64,000 nucleotides of DNA, from assembly GCF_001577305.1 (NCBI RefSeq), contig NZ_CP014518.1, forward strand, positions 2,542,001 through 2,606,000. The letters are read 5' to 3'. The stretch comes from Sinomonas atrocyanea (GTDB taxonomy: Bacteria; Actinomycetota; Actinomycetes; Actinomycetales; Micrococcaceae). A program made the position numbers and the translations under genes. Each line of letters begins with the position of its first letter. Positions within the stretch are counted from its first letter, which is position 1. The notes beneath the pieces were generated by a model that ran no database searches, was not told the DNA's origin, and worked only from the letters and a program-made list of their open reading frames with translations. Shown here in pieces: positions 1 through 7,228 of this stretch.

Positions 1-482
1 ACATCGAACTCGTGGACCAGCCGGGACCCCATGGCATCCCCGATCCGCTCTCCGTTGAGGTAGACCTCGAACGCCGAGTCCACGCCCTCGAAGCGCACCA
101 CCCAGCGCCCGCCTGCCGGAGCAGACGGCAGGTCGAACCGGCGGCGGTACTCCCCGGTCTGATTCTCGTCCGGCACGTCCGGCGGATCCAGCGGGAAAGG
201 GTAGGTGACGTTCGTGTAGGCAGGGGCCGAGTACCTGGGCGGGCCCGGGACGCCCTCGAGCTGCCAGCAGTGCGGGACCTGCACCCGGGCCCAGGAGCCG
301 TCGTCGAACCCGCTCTCCTCGAAGCCTGCGGTGCCCGCGGCGGTGGCGGAGCAGCGGAACGCCCAGGCGCCGTCGAGCGGGAGGCTGGCCGCATCGGTGT
401 CCAGGAGCGCCCGTGGAGCCAGCGCGCCGTGGTGCGGCGCGGTGTCGGTGAACCATGCGGGCCCTTGCCTGGCAGCGGTCAT
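1..482 (-). CDS. Glycoside hydrolase family 2 (beta-galactosidase-like), N-terminal part, cut by window edge
   Basis: Only the first ~160 residues are in the window. They read as the jelly-roll sugar-binding domain of GH2 enzymes: an N-terminal stretch with LPLDGAWAFR, then VQVPHCWQLEG and later VRFEGVDSAFEVYLNGERIG, a typical GH2 binding-domain motif (about residues 130-150). The catalytic barrel lies outside. The ATG at 482 overlaps the TGA of the upstream mptB-like gene (ATGA), so the two are probably translationally coupled, although a soluble glycosidase and a mannosyltransferase need not share a pathway. Function as beta-galactosidase is inferred from the family; beta-mannosidase or beta-glucuronidase cannot be excluded from this fragment. 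Confidence 0.8.
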   Translation of the reverse strand, partial: MTAARQGPAWFTDTAPHHGALAPRALLDTDAASLPLDGAWAFRCSATAAGTAGFEESGFDDGSWARVQVPHCWQLEGVPGPPRYSAPAYTNVTYPFPLDPPDVPDENQTGEYRRRFDLPSAPAGGRWVVRFEGVDSAFEVYLNGERIGDAMGSRLVHEFD

Positions 483-2005
483 GGGGTCCTGCTGCGGGAC
501 GGGATCAGCGGTGCGAAGAGGACACGGGTCTTCCAGTCCCACAGCACCATGTAGGAGACGAACGCCACGCTCAGCACGATCGCCACGGCGCGCACCACCG
601 CGAGCGGGATCCACTCGAACACGTCGAGCTGGTCCGTGATCGCGATGACGGTGAAGAACACGGTCACGAGGTAGTAGGCGAGCAGCTGCCAGCCCTTCCG
701 GACGCCGACCAGGGCGAACAGGGCCATGAGCCACGTGATGTACCACGGCTGGATCATCGAGGCGGTCATCACCACGGCGGTGAAGGCCAGGGCCATGCGC
801 AGGAACACCTGGTCGCTGCGGCCGCGCAGGATGAACCAGAGGGCGATGACCGCTCCCACGATGGTCCCGACCCGCTTGATGAGCCCGGCCACGAGGTCCG
901 GGTCGCCGCCGGCGAGCTGGGTGATGTCGCCGGCGATGACGGAGAGGAGCCCGAACGGCGCGTACCAGATCCACAGCGCCCCGGGGGTGGCCATCGCGGG
1001 GACCCACCCGAACCAGAGGCCCGAAACGGCGCCGGCGGCTGCCAGCAGTGCGAGGGAGATTGCCGCGGTCGCGGCCCAGTACAGGATGCGCCTGCCCCAG
1101 CCGGCGTCCCTGCCGGCCCAGATGAGGCCGATGAACGGCAGCGCGAGGATGGTGATGGGCTTGATGAGGATCGACACCGTGACGATGACGACGGCGAGCA
1201 CGGGCCTGCGCCGGACGGCCGCGAGGAGCCCGAGGAGCAGCAGGCCGAGCATGAGCGCGTCATTGTGGATGCTGGCGACGAAGTTGATGACGAACAGCGG
1301 GTTGACCACGGTCAGCCAGAGGGTCTTGGACGTCCCGAGTCCGAAGTGCTCGGCAAGGCCGACCACCGCGACGGCGCACAGCGCCACACCGCCGACGGCG
1401 ACGAGCCGGAACAGCACGATCGCCACCTCGAGGTTCCCACCGCTGAGCCACACGATGCCCTGCTCGATCCACAGGAACAGCGGGCCGTAGGGCGTGGGTG
1501 CCTCGGTCCAGAGCGAGTCGGGGCCCAGGTTGTGGTAGTTGTTCAGCGCGGAGATGCCGTTCACGTACGGATCGAGGCCGGCCGCCATGAGCCGGCCCTG
1601 GCCGATGTAGGCGTACACGTCCCGGCTGAGCAGGGGGAACGTGACCATGAACGGGGCGCACCACAGGGCGGCAATCCTGACCGCGACGCGGGGGTGCACC
1701 CCCGTCCAGTCCCCCACCCGCTGGCCCAGGCGGAGCCACGCCCGCACGAGCAGGAGGCCGCCCGAGGCGACCAGGACGGTGCACAGCACCACGAGGACGG
1801 GGTTGTCCCGCAGGACGATGAAGAACGGCACCCGGATGAGCGAGGACCCGTTCGCCATCCAGCCCACGCCGAGACCGCCGACCGCCATGGCGAGCGCCGA
1901 GGCGAACCCCTGCCACACGGCGATGCGGCCCCCGCCCGGAAGCCCGGCGATCGTGCCGGCGGCGCGGGGGACGCTCAGGCTGCCGCCTGCCGGAGGCTGA
2001 GGCAT
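479..2005 (-). CDS. mptB: MptB-like polyprenol-phosphate-mannose alpha-1,6-mannosyltransferase (copy 1)
   Basis: A 508-residue polytopic membrane protein of the GT-C superfamily. Family members use polyprenyl-phosphomannose to extend the alpha-1,6-mannan backbone of lipomannan-type glycolipids. Visible: about a dozen hydrophobic segments, the luminal motif SRDVYAY at residues 127-133 (Asp129 is the likely GT-C acid residue), GQGRLMAAGLDPY just after it, and IQPWYITW near the C-terminus. I start at ATG 2005; the longer reading frame would run into the divergent gene. A -10-like TAGCAT lies near 2114-2119 on this strand. The product resembles the protein at 3649-5208 along its length, so they are paralogues. 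Acceptor specificity is not visible. Confidence 0.85.
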   Translation of the reverse strand: MPQPPAGGSLSVPRAAGTIAGLPGGGRIAVWQGFASALAMAVGGLGVGWMANGSSLIRVPFFIVLRDNPVLVVLCTVLVASGGLLLVRAWLRLGQRVGDWTGVHPRVAVRIAALWCAPFMVTFPLLSRDVYAYIGQGRLMAAGLDPYVNGISALNNYHNLGPDSLWTEAPTPYGPLFLWIEQGIVWLSGGNLEVAIVLFRLVAVGGVALCAVAVVGLAEHFGLGTSKTLWLTVVNPLFVINFVASIHNDALMLGLLLLGLLAAVRRRPVLAVVIVTVSILIKPITILALPFIGLIWAGRDAGWGRRILYWAATAAISLALLAAAGAVSGLWFGWVPAMATPGALWIWYAPFGLLSVIAGDITQLAGGDPDLVAGLIKRVGTIVGAVIALWFILRGRSDQVFLRMALAFTAVVMTASMIQPWYITWLMALFALVGVRKGWQLLAYYLVTVFFTVIAITDQLDVFEWIPLAVVRAVAIVLSVAFVSYMVLWDWKTRVLFAPLIPSRSRTP

Positions 2006-2161
2006 CACGGTCCCTACTGTTTCGGAAGCGCTGGCTCGGGAGCGCTGTCTCTCAAGCGCCGGACGGGGGCGGCCTGCTGGGCGCCTTCCCCGTCGGCATG
2101 ACATCCTCTCGATGCTATCAGCCGGCAGCCGCGGCCCCGCGGGGCGCCGGGGGCCCGCTGG

Positions 2162-2167
2162 TAGACT
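2162..2167 (+). promoter_or_regulatory. -10 box TAGACT of the GT87-type gene
   Basis: TAGACT matches the actinobacterial TANNNT -10 pattern and is identical to the boxes ahead of tRNA-His (6013) and fabD (23731). It implies transcription starting near 2174, which would put the only upstream ATG (2112) outside the mRNA and make the ATT at 2223 the first plausible start with a ribosome site. Confidence 0.55.
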
Positions 2168-2222
2168 TGCGGGCGGTCGCGAGCCCCGTGCGGCCCGCCG
2201 GTCCGTAGCGAGGAGAACAGCC

Positions 2223-3545
2223 ATTTCCATCCAGCCTGCCCGCCCCGCGGACAAGAGCCAGCCCGCGGACGAGAGCCGCTCCCCCCAGCCCCGCCGCCTC
2301 ATCGCGTGGCTCCTCTCCCCCGCCGGGCTGCTGACCGGCTACCTCGCCGTCCACCTCGGCTACCTCGCCTACCTCTCCATCTTCGTCTTCCAGGGGCAGG
2401 CGTTCAGCGACACGAACATCTACCGCGCCTGGGCAGCGGCAGGCTTCCCCCAGAACGTGCAGCCCTCGCCGTGGGTCTACCCGATGGTCGGGCTCCTGCC
2501 GATCTGGATCTCGGGCCTGGCCGGCCCGGGCCCCTTCCTCATCGTGTGGGTGGTGCTCACGTCGCTGCTCAACGGCGCGGCCCTCGGCATCCTCAGCGGC
2601 TGGGGCCGGAAGGCCGAAGGCGTGCGCGCGGGATGGTGGTGGCTCGTCTTCATCACCCTCATGGGCCTGCTGGGCTTCGCCCGGGTCGACGGCGTGACGG
2701 CGCCGATCGTCCTCATGGGCCTGAGCCTCGGCGTGGCGAGCCCCTTCGCGGCGTCCGCCATCCTCGCCTTCGCCACCTGGATGAAGATCTGGCCCGCCGC
2801 CGCCCTGCTGCCGCTCTTCGCCGTGGTCCGGGACCGCTGGAAGGTCATCGTGGGCGCCGCGCTCGTCACGGCCGCCGTGGTCGCTGCGGCCGCCGCCCTC
2901 GGCGTGCTCGGCCACCTGCTCGACTTCCTCACCACTCAAGGTTCGCGCGGCATGCAGCTCGAGGCCACGTTCACGACGCCGTGGCTGTGGATGTCGGTGC
3001 TCGGCCTCGGCGGCGCACACATGTACATGAACACCGAGATCAACTCGATGCAGGTGGACGGGCCCGGCTCGACGGTGGCCTCGGCGCTCATGCAGCCGCT
3101 CTTCGTCGTGGTGGCCGCGGCCATCGCCGGGGCCATCTTCTGGGCGCTGCACGAGGGGAAGAAGCGCGGCCACGAGGACCGCTCGGAGCTCCTGCTCGCC
3201 GGGGCACTCGCCATGGTGAGCGCCTTCATCGTGTTCAACAAGGTCGGCTCGCCGCAGTTCATGGTCTGGCTCGGCCCCGTCGTCGCGCTCGGCATCGCCC
3301 AGGACAGGGCTGCATGGCGGGTGCCCGCGCGGCTCCTGCTCGGCATCGCGGTGGCGACCTACTTCATCTACCCGCTCTTCTATGACGCGCTGAGCCACAA
3401 CAACCCGCTCATGGCCCTCGTGCTCACCGTGCGGAATGTGCTGCTCGTGGTCCTGTTCGTGTGGTCCGCGATCCGCCTCGTCCGACTCGGACGGCGTGGC
3501 GCGCCCGCCGTGCCCGCGCCCGGTTCCGGATCCGACGCCGCGTAG
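2223..3545 (+). CDS. GT87/DUF2029-type membrane glycosyltransferase-like protein, probable ATT start
   Basis: About 440 residues with ten or so membrane spans. Features of the GT87 (DUF2029, PimE-like) group are the early motif FSDTNIYRAWA, then TWMKIWPAAALLPL and later VFNKVGSPQF; these enzymes transfer mannose from polyprenyl-phosphomannose on the outer face of the membrane. It lies between two mptB-like genes on the other strand, suggesting a shared role in envelope mannan synthesis (inference). Start: no ATG, GTG or TTG lies in frame between the TAGACT -10 box and the conserved region. AGGAG at 2211-2215 is seven bases before an in-frame ATT at 2223, which I take as the start. An ATG start at 2112 is the alternative, but precedes the promoter. 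Confidence 0.75.
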   Translation: MSIQPARPADKSQPADESRSPQPRRLIAWLLSPAGLLTGYLAVHLGYLAYLSIFVFQGQAFSDTNIYRAWAAAGFPQNVQPSPWVYPMVGLLPIWISGLAGPGPFLIVWVVLTSLLNGAALGILSGWGRKAEGVRAGWWWLVFITLMGLLGFARVDGVTAPIVLMGLSLGVASPFAASAILAFATWMKIWPAAALLPLFAVVRDRWKVIVGAALVTAAVVAAAAALGVLGHLLDFLTTQGSRGMQLEATFTTPWLWMSVLGLGGAHMYMNTEINSMQVDGPGSTVASALMQPLFVVVAAAIAGAIFWALHEGKKRGHEDRSELLLAGALAMVSAFIVFNKVGSPQFMVWLGPVVALGIAQDRAAWRVPARLLLGIAVATYFIYPLFYDALSHNNPLMALVLTVRNVLLVVLFVWSAIRLVRLGRRGAPAVPAPGSGSDAA

Positions 3546-3648
3546 GCCCGCCGCCGCGCAGGGTCACCCGGCCGGCTCTGGGCCGGCCTGCGGTCTGGGC
3601 CGGCCCCGCTCGCCAGCCGGCAGGCCGGCCGCGGGCCGGCCCCGCCCG
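3546..3648. terminator. GGCCGGC-rich inverted-repeat region between convergent genes
   Basis: The 103 bases between the stops of the GT87 gene and the second mptB-like gene contain several copies of the self-complementary words GGCCGGCC and GCCGGC (around 3570-3650). They can pair in alternative combinations into long hairpins and are well placed to end transcription from both sides. No U-tract is present. Confidence 0.45.
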
Positions 3649-5208
3649 TCAGTATGAACCGCTCCGGCTGCTGCCCCGCTCGCGCGGACGCTCGAAGACG
3701 ATGCGCCGGGTCTTCGGGTCCAGCAGGACGAGGTAGGCGACGAACGCGAGGGCCACAAGCCCCGCGAGGGCATCGGGCGGGAGCGGGATGTTCACGAACC
3801 CGAACACGTGCAGCTGGTCCTGGGCGCCGAACACCACGAAGAACACCACGGTGAGGTACCACAGCTTCACCTGCCAGTCGTCGCGGATCCCGGTCACCGC
3901 GAGGAACGGGACGAACCACAGGACGTACCACGGCTGGATGATCGGGCCGAGCACCACGATCGCCATGAAGGCCAGGCCGAGCCGGCGGACGACCTGCCGG
4001 TCGTCGCCGCGGAAGATGAGCCAGACGGCCAGGGCGATGCCCGCCCACTTCAGGACGCCGCGGTAGACCTCGGCGGCGTGGCCCCCGTCGAGGCCCATTG
4101 CGCCGAGCACGGCGGCCACGATGTTGCTCGTGAATCCCGAGGGCGTGTAGGCGATGAAACCGGGCGTCGGATCGACGATCGCGTTGACCCACCCGAAGCC
4201 GAGCCCGTACACGAACGAGCTCACGACGAACAGTCCCAGGCAGATGAGGCCTGTGCCGGCCCAGCAGAGGAACTTGCGCGCCCAGGAGGCCCGGGGGCCC
4301 GCCCAGAGCAGGCCGATGAACGGCAGGACCACCGCGGTGATCGGCTTGACGCCGATGGAGACGGTCGTCAGTGCGATCCCTGCGAGCCAGTTGCCGCGCG
4401 CCGCGTAGTAGACGCCGGCGACGGCGAAGCCGATCATGAGCGCCTCGTTGTGGGCGCTGGCGATGCACGAGATGAGGAAGAGCGGGTTGGCCACCGTGAG
4501 CCAGACGGCTCGTGCGCCGTCCACCCCGTGGAGCTCGGCGAGCCGGTAGCCGTAGTATGCGCACAGTGCCACCCCGCCGAGCGCGAGGACGCGGAAGAGC
4601 AGGACGGAGAGATCGGGCTGTCCTCCGGTGAGCTGCACGATCCAGCGTTCGAACCAGAGGAAGTAGGGCCCGTAGGGGGTGCGCGTCGACGCCCAGGAGG
4701 GGTCCGTGCCGAGCTCGAGCCAGTTGTTCAGGCTCGAGATGCCGGTGTCGTAGGGGTTCAGGCCGGCCGCCATGAGCCTGCCCTGGCCCACGTAGGCGTA
4801 GACGTCCCGCGAATAGATCGGGACGGCGGCCATGAGCGGCAGGCCCCAGAGCAGGACGGCCGCGACCGTGGGCCGGATCGTCCCGGGTCCCCAATGGCGC
4901 AGCCGCTGCCCGAGCCTCAGCCAGGAGCGGGTGAGGAGCATGGCCCCGATCACGAGCGCGATGATGCAGGCGGTGACGCCCCATGTCTCGGTCCGCAGCA
5001 TGATGAACAGCGCGGTGCGGTTGAACTGCGAGGCGTCCGCGAGCCACCCGACGCCGAAGGAGCCGACCACGATCAGCAGCGATCCGATGAATCCCTGGCC
5101 GAGGGCCCAGTGCGGGGGCTGGTTCACGCCCGCCGGAGGAACCGACGTCCACAGGGAACCCAGCCGCTCGAGAATCCTCCCGGGCAGGGCAGGGCGCTGT
5201 GAGGACAT
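3649..5208 (-). CDS. mptB: MptB-like polyprenol-phosphate-mannose alpha-1,6-mannosyltransferase (copy 2)
   Basis: A 519-residue polytopic GT-C protein, paralogous to the protein at 479-2005: same SRDVYAY motif (residues 133-139, candidate catalytic Asp135), same GQGRLMAAGLNPY follow-on, and IQPWYVLW near the C-terminus. ATG 5208 is preceded by AAGGGGTGACCC, a reasonable ribosome site, and by a -10 box TAGAAT at 5242-5247. Having two MptB-like enzymes around a GT87 protein suggests split acceptor specificity or partial redundancy, as MptA/MptB do in Corynebacteriales. This is inference; the sequence gives membership of the family only. Confidence 0.85.
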   Translation of the reverse strand: MSSQRPALPGRILERLGSLWTSVPPAGVNQPPHWALGQGFIGSLLIVVGSFGVGWLADASQFNRTALFIMLRTETWGVTACIIALVIGAMLLTRSWLRLGQRLRHWGPGTIRPTVAAVLLWGLPLMAAVPIYSRDVYAYVGQGRLMAAGLNPYDTGISSLNNWLELGTDPSWASTRTPYGPYFLWFERWIVQLTGGQPDLSVLLFRVLALGGVALCAYYGYRLAELHGVDGARAVWLTVANPLFLISCIASAHNEALMIGFAVAGVYYAARGNWLAGIALTTVSIGVKPITAVVLPFIGLLWAGPRASWARKFLCWAGTGLICLGLFVVSSFVYGLGFGWVNAIVDPTPGFIAYTPSGFTSNIVAAVLGAMGLDGGHAAEVYRGVLKWAGIALAVWLIFRGDDRQVVRRLGLAFMAIVVLGPIIQPWYVLWFVPFLAVTGIRDDWQVKLWYLTVVFFVVFGAQDQLHVFGFVNIPLPPDALAGLVALAFVAYLVLLDPKTRRIVFERPRERGSSRSGSY

Positions 5209-5303
5209 GGGTCACCCCTTCTGTCGGTGCGGGAGAGGCTCATTCTAGCATCGGCGCCCCCGCGGGGACCGGCCGGAACCGGGTGCCGCATCCCGCTTGG
5301 CGG

Positions 5304-5309
5304 TAGTCT
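5304..5309 (+). promoter_or_regulatory. -10 box TAGTCT of orn (leaderless arrangement)
   Basis: TAGTCT ends six bases before the GTG start of orn at 5316 and no Shine-Dalgarno sequence fits between them. The transcript therefore probably begins at or beside the start codon. Confidence 0.6.
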
Positions 5310-5315
5310 GGGCCG

Positions 5316-5969
5316 GTGCCCATCAGCAACGAACACATTGTCTGGATCGACTGCGAGATGACCGGCCTCGACCCGGTCGCCGACGCCCTCATCGAGGTGG
5401 CGGTCCTCGTCACCGATTCAGAGCTCAACGTCCTCGGCGACGGAGTCGACGTCGTCATCAAGCCCTCTGAGGAGGCCCTGGCCGGCATGGGCGACTTCGT
5501 CCGTGCCATGCACACCGAGTCCAAGCTGCTCGACGAGCTGCCCCGTGGCATGACGATGGAGGCGGCCCAGGCCGAGGTCATGGCCTACATCCGGGCGTGG
5601 GTCAAGGAGCCGAACAAGGCCCAGCTCGGCGGCAACTCCGTCGGGACGGACCGGCTCTTCCTGGCCAGGGACATGCCGGAGGTGATCGAGTACCTGCACT
5701 ACCGCGTCATCGACGTCTCGACCATCAAGGAGCTTGCGCGGCGCTGGTACCCGCGGGCCTACTTCCAGTCGCCGGCCAAGACCGGGAACCACCGTGCCCT
5801 GGGTGACATCCGTGACTCCATCGACGAGCTGCGCTACTACCGCGAGACGGTGTTCGTCCCCGCGCCCGGGCCGGACTCCTCGGCGGCCCGCGAGGCCGCG
5901 GAGCGGATCTCCTCGGGAGCGACCGGCACGGGGACGCCGGCGAGCCGCGAGGCCGCAGAAAAAAGTTAG
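5316..5969 (+). CDS. orn: Oligoribonuclease
   Basis: 217 residues, DEDDh 3'-5' exoribonuclease that degrades 2-5-mer RNAs, including the pGpG product of c-di-GMP breakdown, to mononucleotides. The four acidic residues and the histidine of the active site are visible: Asp12 and Glu14 in WIDCEMTG, Asp112 in GGNSVGTD, His159 and Asp164 in NHRALGD. The C-terminal ~30 residues (Ala/Ser/Thr/Glu-rich) go beyond the usual ~180-residue enzyme and look unstructured. GTG start with the -10 box six bases upstream, so probably leaderless. tRNA-His follows downstream. Confidence 0.95.
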   Translation: MPISNEHIVWIDCEMTGLDPVADALIEVAVLVTDSELNVLGDGVDVVIKPSEEALAGMGDFVRAMHTESKLLDELPRGMTMEAAQAEVMAYIRAWVKEPNKAQLGGNSVGTDRLFLARDMPEVIEYLHYRVIDVSTIKELARRWYPRAYFQSPAKTGNHRALGDIRDSIDELRYYRETVFVPAPGPDSSAAREAAERISSGATGTGTPASREAAEKS

Positions 5970-6012
5970 TCCGGAGCCGCCGTTTTGGTCATGAGCACCG
6001 GCGCGGAGCAGG

Positions 6013-6018
6013 TAGACT
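6013..6018 (+). promoter_or_regulatory. -10 box TAGACT ahead of tRNA-His
   Basis: TAGACT lies 67 bases before the tRNA 5' end, leaving a short 5' leader for RNase P processing. No well-spaced -35 hexamer is evident. Confidence 0.55.
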
Positions 6019-6084
6019 ATTTCTCGTTGCTTTCACGGGGAAGGACGGCTGAGCGAGCTCGGCCCATCTCCCGAGAGTGAACGC

Positions 6085-6158
6085 GGTGGGTATAGCTCAG
6101 TTGGCAGAGCGTCTGGTTGTGGTCCAGAAGGTCGCGGGTTCGAGCCCCGTTACTCACC
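6085..6158 (+). tRNA. tRNA-His (anticodon GTG)
   Basis: Cloverleaf: acceptor GTGGGTA (6086-6092) pairs with TACTCAC (6151-6157); anticodon stem TCTGG/CCAGA around loop TTGTGGT with anticodon GTG at 6119-6121; T-loop GGTTCGAGCC. An extra 5' G at 6085 opposite C at 6158 is the G-1:C73 identity pair of histidine tRNA. CCA is not encoded (CCG follows). Confidence 0.97.
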
Positions 6159-6183
6159 CGAAGAGGCCGGGTCTCCGGTCACC

Positions 6184-6218
6184 ACGAGGCCGCCGGGGAT
6201 GTCCCCCGGCGGCCTCGT
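6184..6218 (+). terminator. Terminator hairpin after tRNA-His
   Basis: Fifteen-base perfect arms (6184-6198 and 6204-6218) around loop ATGTC, followed by TTGTCC. It lies 25 bases after the tRNA and before the peptide deformylase gene. Confidence 0.75.
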
Positions 6219-6283
6219 CGTTGTCCCTCGCCGTCCCGTCGATCCGTGAGGGCGAATGCCCGGCACAGAACAGGAGCCGATCC

Positions 6284-6889
6284 GTGGCCGTCCGTCCCAT
6301 CACCATCTGGGGGGAGCCTGTCCTCCACCGCCGCGCCTCCGAGGTCACCGAGTTCGACGGCGCCCTGCGGGCCCTGATCGAGGATATGCACGAGACGAAC
6401 GAGGCCGCCCACGGAGTGGGCCTGGCCGCCCCGCAGATCGGCGTCGGGCTGCGGGTCTTCGTGTACAAGTTCAACAATGACGACGGCGTGCCGCCCCGTG
6501 GCGTTGTGGTCAACCCGCGCCTGACCCTCTCCAAGGTCCCCGGCGCGGCGCCGGACCCCGAGGAGGACGAGGAAGGCTGCCTCTCCTTCCCGGGCGAGGG
6601 CTACCCGCTGCAGCGCGCCGAGTGGGTCAAGGTCGAGGGGTTCGACGGCGACGGACGCCCGCTCGAGTTCGTGGCGACGGGCTGGTTCGGCCGGGTCATG
6701 CAGCACGAGTACGACCACCTCGACGGCAAGCTCTACGTCGACCGTCTGATCGACCGCTACGCGAAGAAGGCTCGGCGGGCGGCGCGCAAGCACGGGTGGG
6801 GCGTCCCCGGCCTGACGTGGATGCCCGGGGTGGACCCGGACCCGTTCGGCCATGACGACCACGACCACGACGTGCACGAGCACATCTGA
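6284..6889 (+). CDS. def: Peptide deformylase
   Basis: 201 residues; removes the N-formyl group from nascent proteins using a bound Fe2+/Zn2+. All three family motifs are present: GVGLAAPQIG (residues 44-53), EGCLS with metal ligand Cys99, and QHEYDH with His141, Glu142 and His145. The GTG start has AGGAG seven bases upstream; an earlier in-frame ATG would run through the tRNA gene. The C-terminal tail is unusual, ending GHDDHDHDVHEHI, a His/Asp-rich segment that could bind metal (inference). The gene appears to be a single transcription unit ended by the hairpin at 6918-6959. Confidence 0.95.
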   Translation: MAVRPITIWGEPVLHRRASEVTEFDGALRALIEDMHETNEAAHGVGLAAPQIGVGLRVFVYKFNNDDGVPPRGVVVNPRLTLSKVPGAAPDPEEDEEGCLSFPGEGYPLQRAEWVKVEGFDGDGRPLEFVATGWFGRVMQHEYDHLDGKLYVDRLIDRYAKKARRAARKHGWGVPGLTWMPGVDPDPFGHDDHDHDVHEHI

Positions 6890-6917
6890 GGCACGGCCCC
6901 GCGGGGCCGTCCAGGAC

Positions 6918-6959
6918 GCGCGAAGGGCGCCGCACCAGATGGTGCGGCGCCCTTCGCGC
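6918..6959. terminator. Bidirectional terminator between def and the small gene at 6977
   Basis: Nineteen-base perfect arms (6918-6936, 6941-6959) around loop AGAT, placed between two convergent stop codons. Confidence 0.85.
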
Positions 6960-6976
6960 ATCGTGTCGGGACGGTC

Positions 6977-7201
6977 CTACTGCTCGCGGATGACCCGCTG
7001 GAGATCCTCGTCCGCCGCCCGCTGGAGCTCCTCCAGCTGGGCGACGCGCTCGGGACTCACGTCCCCGCGCGCGAGGGCCGCCTTCGCGTGGTCGACGAGC
7101 AGCTTTGCCTGCTTGGCGTTGGCCTTGGCGACGTCGAGCGCGTGCTCGAGCGTGCTCTCATGCTCTGTTGCTTCCATAGGTGCATCTTGCCCCTGGGCCA
7201 T
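6977..7201 (-). CDS. Small helical hypothetical protein (74 aa)
   Basis: I do not recognise the family. The 74-residue product is rich in Ala, Glu, Lys and Arg with heptad-like spacing (LEHALDVAKANAKQAKLLVD, then VAQLEELQRAADEDLQRV), so it is probably a short alpha-helical hairpin or coiled coil with no signal peptide or membrane span. It starts 27 bases after the stop of gap on the same strand, is probably co-transcribed with it and ends at the strong hairpin at 6918-6959. A second ATG at 7177 would give a 66-residue protein. Confidence 0.7.
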   Translation of the reverse strand: MAQGQDAPMEATEHESTLEHALDVAKANAKQAKLLVDHAKAALARGDVSPERVAQLEELQRAADEDLQRVIREQ

Positions 7202-7228
7202 CGCCGAATCCAGCTTCCCCGCCGATTG

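Noticed and set aside
455..2101. Long plus-strand frame (548 codons) opposite the first mptB-like gene
   Set aside because: Low-complexity Arg/Asp/Glu/His-rich translation typical of antisense frames in GC-rich DNA; the opposite strand encodes a clear membrane enzyme.
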